A stretch of DNA of 56,249 bases from Belnapia rosea (GTDB lineage Bacteria > Pseudomonadota > Alphaproteobacteria > Acetobacterales > Acetobacteraceae), in NCBI RefSeq assembly GCF_900101615.1, contig NZ_FMZX01000024.1:1-56249 (forward strand). Reading direction: 5' to 3'. The translations under genes and the position numbers were made by a program. Under the pieces are notes generated by a model. That model saw nothing but the letters and a program-made list of their open reading frames with translations, ran no database searches and had not been told where the DNA came from. How positions within the stretch are numbered: the first letter of the stretch is position 1; the number at the start of each line of letters is the position of its first letter. This document shows positions 26,187-34,989 of the stretch, one piece after another.

Positions 26187-26682
26187 TCGGGGTGAGGATG
26201 GCCCGGCTGGCTCTGCCGTCGGCGTGGGTCCTCTCCATTCTCGAAGACCGCGCAGTTAATCGGACGTCGCTACCAACAACGCCTGTCGGAAGACGGCGAG
26301 TGGCACTTAAGCCTGTTTAGGCACCTCAGCTACTTATCCCCATCTACTCCTGAGGTGAACACCGCGAACCGCTTGGCGGGGCAGAAAGGCGGGGAGAATG
26401 TGGGCGGAGCGGCATCGGGCCGCCATGCGGTGGGCCCGAAACAGATAGTTTCCTCGCATACTGTGCGGGAGGTGGCGAATGGCCGGAGCGGGTTGAACCG
26501 CCGAGGCTACGCCAATCCGACAACCTTTCATGCCGGCAGCAGCTGGACACGAGAGGCGGCGGTCCAGGCTGCCTGATCCGCATCCTCAGCGCTTGAGTTC
26601 AAAGATGTCGCTCGTGCCTCACCGCACGGTGGGTTCGGCGTCCATGGCCCGTCCGTGCATGATCTCGCCAGCCAAAATCTCC

Positions 26683-29600
26683 TCATGAAAAAAGATAGTC
26701 ACTGGCCCCTTCACCGAGACCCATTCCAGTCTCCGAGATCAGGATGAAGCGTCCCAGGGTCCCAGTGCCATCGACGATGTTATAGAGATACCGGCTGCCG
26801 TCTGGTGAGATGGATGCCACTGTGAGCCTTGCACTATCATCGAAACCTTCAAGGCGCAGGATATCAGTGTCAGCAGACGAGTAAGGCTTACCAGCACCCT
26901 CAAAGTCCAGGATGGTGTCGACTGTGCCGTCGGTGACGTCGGCTGCAAAGATCGTGAAGGTGTCATTGCCGTTGCCGCCGGCAACATTGTCCTGTCCAGC
27001 TCCGCCGCGGAGGACGTCACGTCCCTCGCCGCCATTGATGGCGTCATTGCCGCCCATGCCGTTGATCGCGTCGTTGCCGGCACCACCGACCAAGCGGTTC
27101 GCAGCCGCATCACCGCGGATCGTGTCATTACCCGGGCCGCCAACCACGTTCTCGATGCTGGCGAGCCGGTCCTGGCCCCCTTGACCGTCCTGGCTGACTC
27201 GCGCCGCAGCGAGATCGACCACTACCTGCTGAGTGGCGAGTATGTAGTCGGCGGTGTCGCTGCCTTCACCACCATCGAGCGTATCGTTGCCGGCAGCACC
27301 CCGCAACGTGTCGTTCCCGGGACCACCGAGCAGTACATCATTGCCGCCCAAACCGTTGAGCGCATCGTTTCCACCACCACCATTCAGTCGATCATCATGG
27401 TCGGTTCCGCGCAGGTTGTCATTCCCCTGCGTGCCACCCGGCGTGCCCGTATTGCCGCCAATCTTCAGGCGTAGCACCGAAGGATCGTGGTCGCTGGTCT
27501 GGGCAGCGAATTCCGAGTTGATATGGACGATGTCGTACTCCGCCACCTGTCGCAGCGCGTCGCTGACCAGGATATGGTCGAGGGACTGGGAATTGCCCTC
27601 GAACACATAGCCGTAGCGCTCGTCCTCGGGCAGCGTCTCGACCTGATCGTTCAGCACCCGCTCACCGCCGGGGACGAGGGTCGCCGTGGCGGCGATCGGG
27701 TCATCGCCGGGAACATCGTATTTCTCGATCCGGGTGAGTCCTTCCAGGACGCCCAGCGGCTCCTCGAACTCGAAATCATTGAGATCCCCGGCGACGACCA
27801 CCTTGGCATTGCCATCAGCGGCCAGGAGACCATCGACGAAGCTGTTCACCGCCTGGGCCTGCGCCGCCCGCTGCACCTCGCCACCGTTGAAGGGTGGCTT
27901 CTCTTCACTCAGCAGGGCGGCACTGCCGCCCTTGGAGGTGAAGTGGTTGCTGAGAACGGTGAGCGTCTCGCCGTTGAAGGTGAAGTCCGCCGCGAGCGGC
28001 ACGCGCGACTGATAGAATGGATTGTCCGGGTTGGTCGCCTGATCGGCGTAGCTGCCGGGCTCGGTGACGGCGCCGCCATTGGCAGCCACGGTCCGGAGTG
28101 ACGTTTCGAAGAGGTCGACGCGGTCGGTGCGGTACAGGAAGGCGTTGCGGATGTTGCCGCCCGGCTCGCCTCCCACCGCGTCGTCGTTAACGAAGGGGTT
28201 GTCGACGAAGGCATACTCCACGCCGCTCGGCGCGATGGCATTCAATGCCTGAACGAGCTGGCCCAGCGTCTGCGACGCAGAGGTGATATCCGAGTTGGCC
28301 GGCCCGTCGCTGTCCTGAATTTCCTGTACCGCAACGATATCCGGCGCGCCGAGATTGTTCAGGAGCTCGGTCGCGATCGTGGTGAAGCGTGCTGGGCCGT
28401 CGCCAGGATCAAGGTTCTCGGCATTGTAGGTGGCCACGGTCAGGCGGCCGGCGCTGCTGGTGAGCGCAGTGGTCTCGCGCTGCAGGGAGCTCGCCGCCGT
28501 CACCTCGAAGGCTTGGGTCGGTACCACCTGATACTGGCCGAAGTCGTAGTTGACGATGCCGGTCACATCGGAGATGCGGGCCCCGACATCGACGGCCGGT
28601 GCGCTGAAGCCGGGCAGGACACCGGTATCCGGGTCAAGCTGGAACCGCTCAGGGTTGAAATCACCCCCAGCTGTGTTGGTGTCACCGAAGCTGGGCGTCC
28701 CGCCATCGATGTTGAGGGTACCGCGCGCGGAGAAGCCAGTGCCATAAGGCTGGCCATCCGGGCCGGCCACGGCCGTGTAGATCTCGCCGAAGCCGTTCGT
28801 AGGCGCGACAGCGGTTGGCCCCGCGAGCGTGACCAGCATGCCCTCCAGGCTCTCGAAGAAGCTGGCGCCGGCTGTCAGGTCTTCGGTGGGCGGCAGTCGC
28901 CCGGCAGTGCCGCCAATCAATGTGGTCGTGACGCCGATCTCCGGAGTGGCATCCACCACGGTGTAGGCGTTGGTCCCTGTCGCCACGATCTCTGTGGTCG
29001 TCAGGCTACCTGCTGCTGCGCCGGAGGGAAGGAATTCCTCGACTGTTCCGGTTACCTCAACCAGCTGACCCACCTCCACGGCGGGCACCACGCTGGTGAA
29101 TACGAACACCGCGTCGGAGGTTGCGGCATTGCCGTCGCCGGTCGGCGATTGAAGATAGAAGCCGCGGCTGCCATTGGTGTCGATGGCCGTGACGATGCCA
29201 CGGGTGGTGACCAGTTGGCCATCGAAGCCGGAGCGTTGCCCGGTACCCTGGATGGCGGAGATTTCGGTCAAGGCGGGCGGTGCAGGATCCTCTGGGCCCT
29301 CGCCGCCGGAGGGGCTGAAGGCCTGACCGCCATTAGGCGCAGCTGGCGTGTCGTCGCCCGGCACAGTCCAGCTGAAATCAGAGTAGGCGCGACCGATCCC
29401 CGTGAGCTGGAGCGACTGGCCGGCCGGCGTGGAACCGGTTTCCGCAACGCCGATATCGGTGCTGGTCAGGCCATTGGCGGGCCCATTTGTCGCGGTCAGC
29501 CTACCTTCGTAGCTGAGGAACTGGACCGTCTGGCCGGCGGCATCCACCAAGGCGACTGCGTCAGGGGCGCCATTCTGGATACCGTCGATCGGGAAAGTCA

Positions 29601-29799
29601 GGGCGAAGGTGCCGAAGCCATCTTGTTGGTCAGGGATGACCCCTGACAAGGCGCGGGTGCCATAGGCTTGGCCATTGGAGCCATTGTACAGAACAAGGCT
29701 CCAGCCGGTGAGATCGGTGCCTGCAGCGCCAGCAACCTCGATGAATTCGCCAGAATCTGCACCAGCATTGTCATAATGGATCTCATTAATCCAAGCCAT
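26683..29799 (-). CDS. ExeM/NucH-type extracellular endonuclease with RTX calcium-binding repeats
   Basis: This is a 1038-residue secreted nuclease. The order is: N-terminal lamin-tail-like domain (MAWINEIHYDNAGADSGEFI, EVAGAAGTDLTGWSLVLYNG); OB-fold-like middle (ISAIQGTGQRSGFDGQLVTT, RGIVTAI); endonuclease/exonuclease/phosphatase domain (VATYNAENL, PDIVAVQEIQDSDG, LTVLSNHFTSKGG, VVVAGDLNDFEFEEP, LDHILVS, SDHDPSVL); then RTX nonapeptides (GGNDALNGLGGNDVL). No signal peptide, a C-terminal RTX block and an aromatic/hydrophobic tail (SDYLFS) indicate type I secretion. It degrades extracellular DNA in a Ca2+/Mg2+-dependent way. A Pho-box-like promoter precedes it. Confidence 0.93.
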   Translation of the reverse strand: MAWINEIHYDNAGADSGEFIEVAGAAGTDLTGWSLVLYNGSNGQAYGTRALSGVIPDQQDGFGTFALTFPIDGIQNGAPDAVALVDAAGQTVQFLSYEGRLTATNGPANGLTSTDIGVAETGSTPAGQSLQLTGIGRAYSDFSWTVPGDDTPAAPNGGQAFSPSGGEGPEDPAPPALTEISAIQGTGQRSGFDGQLVTTRGIVTAIDTNGSRGFYLQSPTGDGNAATSDAVFVFTSVVPAVEVGQLVEVTGTVEEFLPSGAAAGSLTTTEIVATGTNAYTVVDATPEIGVTTTLIGGTAGRLPPTEDLTAGASFFESLEGMLVTLAGPTAVAPTNGFGEIYTAVAGPDGQPYGTGFSARGTLNIDGGTPSFGDTNTAGGDFNPERFQLDPDTGVLPGFSAPAVDVGARISDVTGIVNYDFGQYQVVPTQAFEVTAASSLQRETTALTSSAGRLTVATYNAENLDPGDGPARFTTIATELLNNLGAPDIVAVQEIQDSDGPANSDITSASQTLGQLVQALNAIAPSGVEYAFVDNPFVNDDAVGGEPGGNIRNAFLYRTDRVDLFETSLRTVAANGGAVTEPGSYADQATNPDNPFYQSRVPLAADFTFNGETLTVLSNHFTSKGGSAALLSEEKPPFNGGEVQRAAQAQAVNSFVDGLLAADGNAKVVVAGDLNDFEFEEPLGVLEGLTRIEKYDVPGDDPIAATATLVPGGERVLNDQVETLPEDERYGYVFEGNSQSLDHILVSDALRQVAEYDIVHINSEFAAQTSDHDPSVLRLKIGGNTGTPGGTQGNDNLRGTDHDDRLNGGGGNDALNGLGGNDVLLGGPGNDTLRGAAGNDTLDGGEGSDTADYILATQQVVVDLAAARVSQDGQGGQDRLASIENVVGGPGNDTIRGDAAANRLVGGAGNDAINGMGGNDAINGGEGRDVLRGGAGQDNVAGGNGNDTFTIFAADVTDGTVDTILDFEGAGKPYSSADTDILRLEGFDDSARLTVASISPDGSRYLYNIVDGTGTLGRFILISETGMGLGEGASDYLFS
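26950..27435 (-). repeat. RTX nonapeptide repeat block of the nuclease
   Basis: Two clusters of GGxGxDxLx-type nonapeptides (for example GGPGNDTLRGAAGNDTLDGG and GGAGNDAINGMGGNDAINGG) flank a short spacer. These bind Ca2+ and fold into a parallel beta-roll after type I secretion. They are encoded about 90-250 codons before the stop. Confidence 0.92.
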
Positions 29800-29827
29800 G
29801 TGTTCCGCCCTGAAGATTTAGTGGTCC

Positions 29828-29873
29828 TTAATACTGCCTGGAGCGGTGACAGCACGTGATGGTGCCATGACAT
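29828..29873 (-). promoter_or_regulatory. Pho-box-like promoter of the secreted nuclease
   Basis: Read on the minus strand, three imperfect copies of the PhoB half-site CTGTCAY occur in phase: ATGTCAT (29873-29867), CCATCAC (29862-29856) and CTGTCAC (29852-29846), at 11- and 10-base steps. Twelve bases after the last comes a -10-like TATTAA (29833-29828). The start codon (29799) is about 28 bases further. This is the architecture of PhoB-activated promoters, in which the Pho box replaces the -35 element. It fits a phosphate-scavenging role; PhoB binding is inferred. Confidence 0.5.
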
Positions 29874-30077
29874 TGGCCTTGCGAATGAGATGGTGCCGTG
29901 TGGCGACGACGGCTTCGGAGGATATGTTTATATTTCGTAACAAAAAGTGGCCATGACGGGAGTCGTCAGCCTCCGGGGCAGGTCCGGATCGGCATGCTGG
30001 TGGCCGGCTTCGGCGCGCTGTGCGCGGGCGCCTTGCGTGGGATGGTCAGAAGGCGCTGCCCCCTGCGGCAGGCGGGG

Positions 30078-30866
30078 CTACACCGTCGGGATGGTTCCGC
30101 CGTCGATGACGTATTCCGCACCGTGGATGGCGGATGCCCGGTCGGAGGCGAGGAAGGCGACCAGCTCCGCCACATCCTCGGGCCTCGCGGGGCGGCCAAG
30201 GGGGATTCCGCCGAGCGCCTCCAGGATGCCCTGGCGGGCGGCCTCCGGCGTGCCCCCGCTGCTGGAGGCGAGCCGCTGCACGAGCGCATCCGCCGCTTCC
30301 GTGTAGATCCAGCCAGGCGAGACGACGTTCACCCGCACGCCCTTCGGCCCGACCTCCTTCGAGAGTGCCTTGCTGTAGGTCGTCAAGGCGGCTTTCGCGG
30401 CGGCATAGGCGGTTGTTGAATCATGCAGCGGCAGGCGGCGCTGGATGGACGCGACGTGAATCACCGTCCCTGCGCCGCGCGCGATCATCTGTGGCAGGAG
30501 CAGCCGATCGAGCCGGACCGCCGGCATCAGATTCAGGTCGAGCTCGGCGCGCCAATGCTCCTCCGTCAGGGCGGCGAAGCCCCCGCCCGGTGCGGTGGAG
30601 CCGCCGAGTACATGCACCAGCACATCGACGCCGCTGAGGCGCTCCATGGCCGCGTCCGCTAGTGCGCGGGCTCCTTCCGGACTCGTGAGGTCGGCCACCA
30701 CGAAGTCGGCGCCCACGTGATCCTCGGGCCTATGTCGCGCCGCGGTCATCACCCGAGCCCCCGCGTCCAGGAAGTGTCGGACGGTCGCGCGGCCGGTGCC
30801 TTTGCTGCCGCCCGTGACAAGGATGCGGCGTCCCTCCAGCTCAGCGTGAGTGCTGTGCAAACGCAT
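30078..30866 (-). CDS. SDR-family oxidoreductase
   Basis: This 262-residue short-chain dehydrogenase/reductase has the NAD(P)-binding motif [20 protein letters not shown], the structural DVLVHVLGG (in place of NNAG), catalytic Ser in [25 protein letters not shown] (Tyr-x-x-x-Lys) and [14 protein letters not shown] at the end. It makes an ATGA overlap with the upstream NTF2-like gene, so the two are co-translated. A divergent HxlR regulator is likely to control the pair. The substrate is unknown. Confidence 0.92.
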   Translation of the reverse strand: MRLHSTHAELEGRRILVTGGSKGTGRATVRHFLDAGARVMTAARHRPEDHVGADFVVADLTSPEGARALADAAMERLSGVDVLVHVLGGSTAPGGGFAALTEEHWRAELDLNLMPAVRLDRLLLPQMIARGAGTVIHVASIQRRLPLHDSTTAYAAAKAALTTYSKALSKEVGPKGVRVNVVSPGWIYTEAADALVQRLASSSGGTPEAARQGILEALGGIPLGRPARPEDVAELVAFLASDRASAIHGAEYVIDGGTIPTV

Positions 30867-31192
30867 CAGGCGATCTCCAGCCTGGCGATCGCGCCGCCCT
30901 GAAGCATGAAGCTGAGTGTGAAGCGGATCGGGCTGCCGGGGAAATCGCCTTCGGTCAGGCCGTCCACGACGATGCGTCCATCCTGTTCGCGCCAGGCCTT
31001 TGGGGTGAAGACGGCCCGTCTGGCGATCGTCGCCGACTGGATCCAGGCTCTGATCTCGCCAGGACCCAGGTGGCGCCCGCCATCATCGCACACCACCGCA
31101 TCCGGGGCGAAGGGCGCCAGCATGCCATCCGGGGCGAGTTGGGCATTCGCCGCGACATAGGCTGCGATCGGTGCCGGCAGATCATTGGTCAT
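30866..31192 (-). CDS. Nuclear transport factor 2-like (SnoaL-type) protein
   Basis: This 108-residue protein begins [20 protein letters not shown] and has the cone-shaped NTF2-like pattern [29 protein letters not shown]...[18 protein letters not shown]. Such small domains bind or isomerise small hydrophobic molecules, but many have no known substrate. It is the first gene of the leftward pair with the SDR (one-base overlap) and is divergent from HxlR with 55 bases between. Confidence 0.85.
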   Translation of the reverse strand: MTNDLPAPIAAYVAANAQLAPDGMLAPFAPDAVVCDDGGRHLGPGEIRAWIQSATIARRAVFTPKAWREQDGRIVVDGLTEGDFPGSPIRFTLSFMLQGGAIARLEIA

Positions 31193-31247
31193 GGCAGTTC
31201 TCCGCGGTTTCCTTGCTCCGCCGTGAAGCTGTTTCTAAGCTGACCGA

Positions 31248-31658
31248 ATGACAAGAACGGACAGAAATGTAAGGGACTTACCTTCGGGTAAGCGTGCGTC
31301 CTACACGCCGGAGACGGCCGCGCAGGGCGTGCAGAACGTTATCAGGGTGCTCGAGGGGCGATGGAAGCTGGTGATCCTGTTCCAGCTCTTCGGCGGGCAG
31401 GTGCGGCGCTTTTCCGATCTCGAGCGGGCCATTCCCGGCGTGTCGCAGAAGATGCTGATCCAGCAGTTGCGCCAGCTCGAGGCAGACGGCGTCGTTGCCC
31501 GCATCGTCCATCACCAAGTGCCGCCGAAGGTGGAGTACCACCTGACCGATTGGGGGCAGTCGCTGTGCCCGGCGCTTGATGCCCTGCTCATCTGGGCGGA
31601 ATGCGCGCCAGCCGAGCGTCGCCCACGGTCCGTCGAGGCGGTTGGGCCCATGGGCTGA
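31248..31658 (+). CDS. HxlR-family winged-helix transcriptional regulator
   Basis: This 136-residue MarR-like HxlR regulator has the core GVQNVIRVLEGRWKLVILFQ, LFGGQVRRFSDLERAIPGVS, QKMLIQQLRQLEADGVVARI, then VPPKVEYHLTDWGQSL. HxlR proteins commonly lack the usual N-terminal Cys and act as redox or electrophile-responsive regulators of adjacent reductases. Here the adjacent divergent NTF2-SDR pair is the likely target. The codons for residues 10-15 form a 6-bp hairpin with a UUCG loop (31277-31292), so the true start might be somewhat downstream. Confidence 0.9.
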   Translation: MTRTDRNVRDLPSGKRASYTPETAAQGVQNVIRVLEGRWKLVILFQLFGGQVRRFSDLERAIPGVSQKMLIQQLRQLEADGVVARIVHHQVPPKVEYHLTDWGQSLCPALDALLIWAECAPAERRPRSVEAVGPMG

Positions 31659-31803
31659 CAGTGTGAGTAGAAACGCCGTTGCGCCGCATGCCCTTGCGGG
31701 GAGCTGCTTGTGGAGACCGACCGAATACGGGTGCCGCTTGTGGTGGCACGCCCGACGCCTTCACCTGCCCGGCGTCGAACCGCGCCCCGGCCAAGCATGA
31801 ATC

Positions 31804-31828
31804 CGGCACCGGGATCTACCGGGTGCCG
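31804..31828. terminator. Possible bidirectional terminator between HxlR and the large regulator gene
   Basis: CGGCACC (31804-31810) pairs with GGTGCCG (31822-31828) across an 11-base loop that can pair further (CCGG). It lies between two convergent genes whose stops are at 31658 and 31831. No T-run follows in either direction. Confidence 0.3.
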
Positions 31829-31830
31829 CA

Positions 31831-34419
31831 TCATGACCGCAACGCAATGGCGAAGGCCTCCGCCACCATCTCCTCCTCGCCAAGCTTGGCTCCGTATGCT
31901 GCCATCTGCTCCAGCTCGTCCGGGGTCAGGCTCTGGCGCAGCACCGCCTGCAGCCGATCATGGACAGCCTCCGAGCCGAAGCTGCGCAAGATGCCGCGCT
32001 GTGCGTGGCAGAACTGGACATAGCCGAAGAGCCGCCCGGCCGTGGCGAAGCTGCCCTCCATCGCGGCGATCAGTGCCAGCCTCTCGAGATTGGCGACCAT
32101 CTCATGCGGCAGCCCCATAAGCCGGGCCGCTGCCAGCCTTTCCGCGACGATCGGGCGCGCACCGGCGATGTCGCCCTCCGCCAGTCGGTAGGATGCCACG
32201 GCCCCAGCGATATGCTGCACCCAGGCGGAGCGCGCCTGCGCTGGCCCGAGGGAGGCCAGCGCCTCCTGCGCGACCGCGATGGCCTCTTCCATCCGGCCTG
32301 CGGCGCAGTGGAGCTCGGCCATGCTCCCCAGCGTCAGGGCGATGTCGCGCGGGCTGCGGAGGCGCTGGGCGATGGAGAGCGCCTCCTCCAGGTCCGCGCG
32401 CGCCGTGGCAGGCTGGTTGCCGCGCAAACGGAAGACGGCCCGGGCCCTCAGGCAGGATACAAGGGCCTTGCTCGCCTGCTCACCGCGGAGCAGGTCTTCG
32501 GCCTCGTCGATCAGGGGGCCGGCGGCGGCGAGGTTGCCCATGAGGGCGTGCTGCCAAGCCTGGCGCCATAGCGCACGCCCAAGGTCGACCCGGCTGCCGG
32601 CGGCACGGAACAGCGCGACTGCCCGGCGCGCGGCGTCGAGCGCCTGGGCACCCCTGGGGGAGACCCACCCACAGCGACCAAGCCACAACCGGCCCGCGAC
32701 CTCGGGCGGGGTCGCCTCGTCGATCCTGGAGATCGCCAGGTCGAACCAGTCATGCAGTTCGCCCGTCAGGGAGAGTTCGGCCCAGACATGCTCGGTATGG
32801 CTCGCCAGCTCGACGCCGAGGCGCTCGTCGCCGTCCGGCCCGAAGGCCCAGGCCAGGCCCACCCGCAGGTTCTCGATCTCGGGCGCGTAGAGTGCGAACC
32901 AGTCGTCGTCGGCCATGAACGGCCAATCCGCCTCGGCCCGCTCGTAGGCCTTCACCAGCCACCGCACCAGGCTGCGCCGCGCCTCGGCCAGGCCGGACGC
33001 GGAGAGACGCTCGGCGGCGTAGTATCGCGTCGAGGCCAGCAGGCGGTAACGCGCCTGCACCCCTGTCAGGTCTGCCTGGACCAGCGACTTGTCCACCAGC
33101 GCGGCGATCAGGCCGCAGACCGCGTCCTCCCCGGATGCGCAACCCGCCAGGAAGGCGGCAGAGCCCGCAGTCCAGGTGCCGCCGAAGACTGACAGCCGCA
33201 GCAGAAGCGCGCGCTCCAACGGCTCGAGCCGATCGAGGCTCCAGCCGATCGTGGCCCTGAGCGTCTGCTGCCGCGCCAGCGCTGTCCGCCGCCCGGCGGT
33301 GAGCAGCTCGAAGTGACGCTCCAGCCTCCCGCGAAGCTCCGTCAGGGTCATGGCCTGCAGCGCCGGGGCGGCGAGCTCGATGGCGAGCGGGATGCCGTCC
33401 AGGCGCTGGCAGATCTTCATGATCTCGCCCGCCTCGGCATCGCCCGGCACGAACTCGCCGAGCGCCGCGCAAGCGCGCTCGACGAAGAGTTCGCTGGCGG
33501 GGTAGTCCGCCAGCCGCTCGGCGGTGATCGCAAAATCGGGTGCCGCCGCGCCCAGAGGCTGCAGCCGGTGGAGCCGCTCGCCCTCGGCGCGGAGCGGCTC
33601 GCGGCTGGTCGCCAGGATCACGATGCCGGGGCAGCCTCGCAGGATCGCCTCGGCGGCGTCGGCGGCGGCACGCACCAGGTGCTCGCAGCTGTCGAGTACC
33701 AGCAGCCCGCGCCGGCCGGCCAGCGCGGCGATCACGACGCGGAGCGCATCCCCGCCGCCGACATCGACACCAAGGCCGGCGGCGATCGTGGCCGCAACGA
33801 GGCGGGGGTCCTCCACCGGGCCGAAATCGGCGAACCAGGCGCCGTCCGGGTAGCAATGCCGGATGCGGTCGGCGGTGGCCAGGGCGAGCCTTGTCTTGCC
33901 CACGCCGCCGGCCCCCACGACCGTGACGAGGCGCGCATCGCGCAGTCGCGCCTCCACCCGGTCGAGGTCTCCGTCGCGGCCGATGAGCTTCGTCAGCGGG
34001 CGGGGCAGGTCCCCCGGCCAGGGCGTGGCGCCCGCCGGACTCGGCGTCTCCGCTTGGGCCGACGGCGGGAGGGAAGGGGCGGGCAGGGGTCGCCACCCAT
34101 CCTCGGCTGGAATTTCGGTGACGGCGGCGACGAACCGGTATCCCCGCCCGGACAGCGTCGCGATGATGCCGCTGCCGAGCAGCCGGCGCAGGCCCGCGAC
34201 ATGGACGGTCAGGTTCCCCTCCTCCACGACGCGGCCGGGCCAGACCAGATCCATGAGCTGGTCCTTCGAGACGACACGGTCGCGTCGCTCCACCAGGGCG
34301 AGGAGCAGGTCGAAGGCGCGCCCGCGGATCGGGACCTCCCTGCCCTCGGCGGCAAGGATGCGGCGGTCCGGGACCAGGCGAAAGGGCCCGAAGGCGAAGG
34401 CTTTCGCGGTCTCGGCCAT
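31831..34419 (-). CDS. Large winged-helix/ATPase transcriptional regulator (COG3903, AfsR-like)
   Basis: This is an 862-residue signal-transducing regulator. Residues 1-100 are an OmpR/CadC-type winged helix (FAFGPFRLVPDRRILAAEG, GRAFDLLLALVERRDRVVSK, LTVHVAGLRRLLG, GRGYRFVA). A proline-rich linker leads to an NB-ARC/STAND ATPase with Walker A VTVVGAGGVGKTRLALA near residue 170, Walker B GLLVLDSCEHLV and LATSREPL. The C-terminal 400 residues are TPR-like helices (SLVRWLVKAYERAEADW, ARADLEEALSIAQRL). ATGGAGGAGCG upstream of ATG 34419 supplies a ribosome site. It probably autoregulates and controls the divergent hydrolase and GMC oxidoreductase through TTTG repeats. Confidence 0.9.
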   Translation of the reverse strand: MAETAKAFAFGPFRLVPDRRILAAEGREVPIRGRAFDLLLALVERRDRVVSKDQLMDLVWPGRVVEEGNLTVHVAGLRRLLGSGIIATLSGRGYRFVAAVTEIPAEDGWRPLPAPSLPPSAQAETPSPAGATPWPGDLPRPLTKLIGRDGDLDRVEARLRDARLVTVVGAGGVGKTRLALATADRIRHCYPDGAWFADFGPVEDPRLVAATIAAGLGVDVGGGDALRVVIAALAGRRGLLVLDSCEHLVRAAADAAEAILRGCPGIVILATSREPLRAEGERLHRLQPLGAAAPDFAITAERLADYPASELFVERACAALGEFVPGDAEAGEIMKICQRLDGIPLAIELAAPALQAMTLTELRGRLERHFELLTAGRRTALARQQTLRATIGWSLDRLEPLERALLLRLSVFGGTWTAGSAAFLAGCASGEDAVCGLIAALVDKSLVQADLTGVQARYRLLASTRYYAAERLSASGLAEARRSLVRWLVKAYERAEADWPFMADDDWFALYAPEIENLRVGLAWAFGPDGDERLGVELASHTEHVWAELSLTGELHDWFDLAISRIDEATPPEVAGRLWLGRCGWVSPRGAQALDAARRAVALFRAAGSRVDLGRALWRQAWQHALMGNLAAAGPLIDEAEDLLRGEQASKALVSCLRARAVFRLRGNQPATARADLEEALSIAQRLRSPRDIALTLGSMAELHCAAGRMEEAIAVAQEALASLGPAQARSAWVQHIAGAVASYRLAEGDIAGARPIVAERLAAARLMGLPHEMVANLERLALIAAMEGSFATAGRLFGYVQFCHAQRGILRSFGSEAVHDRLQAVLRQSLTPDELEQMAAYGAKLGEEEMVAEAFAIALRS

Positions 34420-34434
34420 GGCGACGCTCCTCCA

Positions 34435-34459
34435 TTTGGAAAAATTTGCATTTCTTTGC
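34435..34459. promoter_or_regulatory. Tandem TTTG(G/C) repeat, site 1, next to the large regulator gene
   Basis: TTTG occurs at 34435, 34445 and 34455, exactly 10 bases apart (TTTGG-aaaaa-TTTGC-atttc-TTTGC). Direct repeats at helical spacing are the normal target of OmpR-type winged-helix domains. The site sits immediately upstream of the ribosome site of the regulator gene (start 34419), which suggests autoregulation. Confidence 0.45.
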
Positions 34460-34636
34460 TCGGCGCGGCCATGCGCTGGCCGCCATCATCCATCGGACCG
34501 CAGACTACACGCGGCGGGCGTGACCGACCCACCCCCAGCCAGGGGCGGAGGGGCAAAGTGCACCCTGGACGCCCTCTGCACGGCCGCCGGGCCAGGAACG
34601 AGCCCTGCTGCGGGCGGCCCGACGCGGCATCGCAGG

Positions 34637-34661
34637 TTCGGAAAATTTGGATCTATTTGGC
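34637..34661. promoter_or_regulatory. Tandem TTTGG repeat, site 2, upstream of the hydrolase gene
   Basis: The pattern TTCGG-aaaa-TTTGG-atcta-TTTGG (34637, 34646, 34656) copies site 1 with the same A-rich spacer after the first element. It lies about 330 bases before the hydrolase start. The remainder of 34420-34989 shows no gene. Confidence 0.45.
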
Positions 34662-34989
34662 GGGAGGGCCAGGACTTCGAGCCGCCGGAGCGTGATTCTT
34701 CCCTCGGTCGTCGCCCAATGGCGGCGCGCCAGGCATGGGAGATGCGATCGTGGGCACCCATCCCGCGCGGCGTGGTTTTCTTCGCAGGGGTGGCTTGGCT
34801 TCGGCTGCCGCGGCCGGGCAGCCGCGCAGAGTGGCGGTGAAGGCCGCCAAGGACTCCCAAGACCTGCGCGATGCTCCCGCGCGGCATCTGCACGACACAT
34901 GCGGATGTCGTGCACCCAAGCCTCCACGCAAGCTGAAGGCGTCGTCGCTGACCGCCCGCTTCCCACCCCCTCAGATAGGAACCCCTGCT

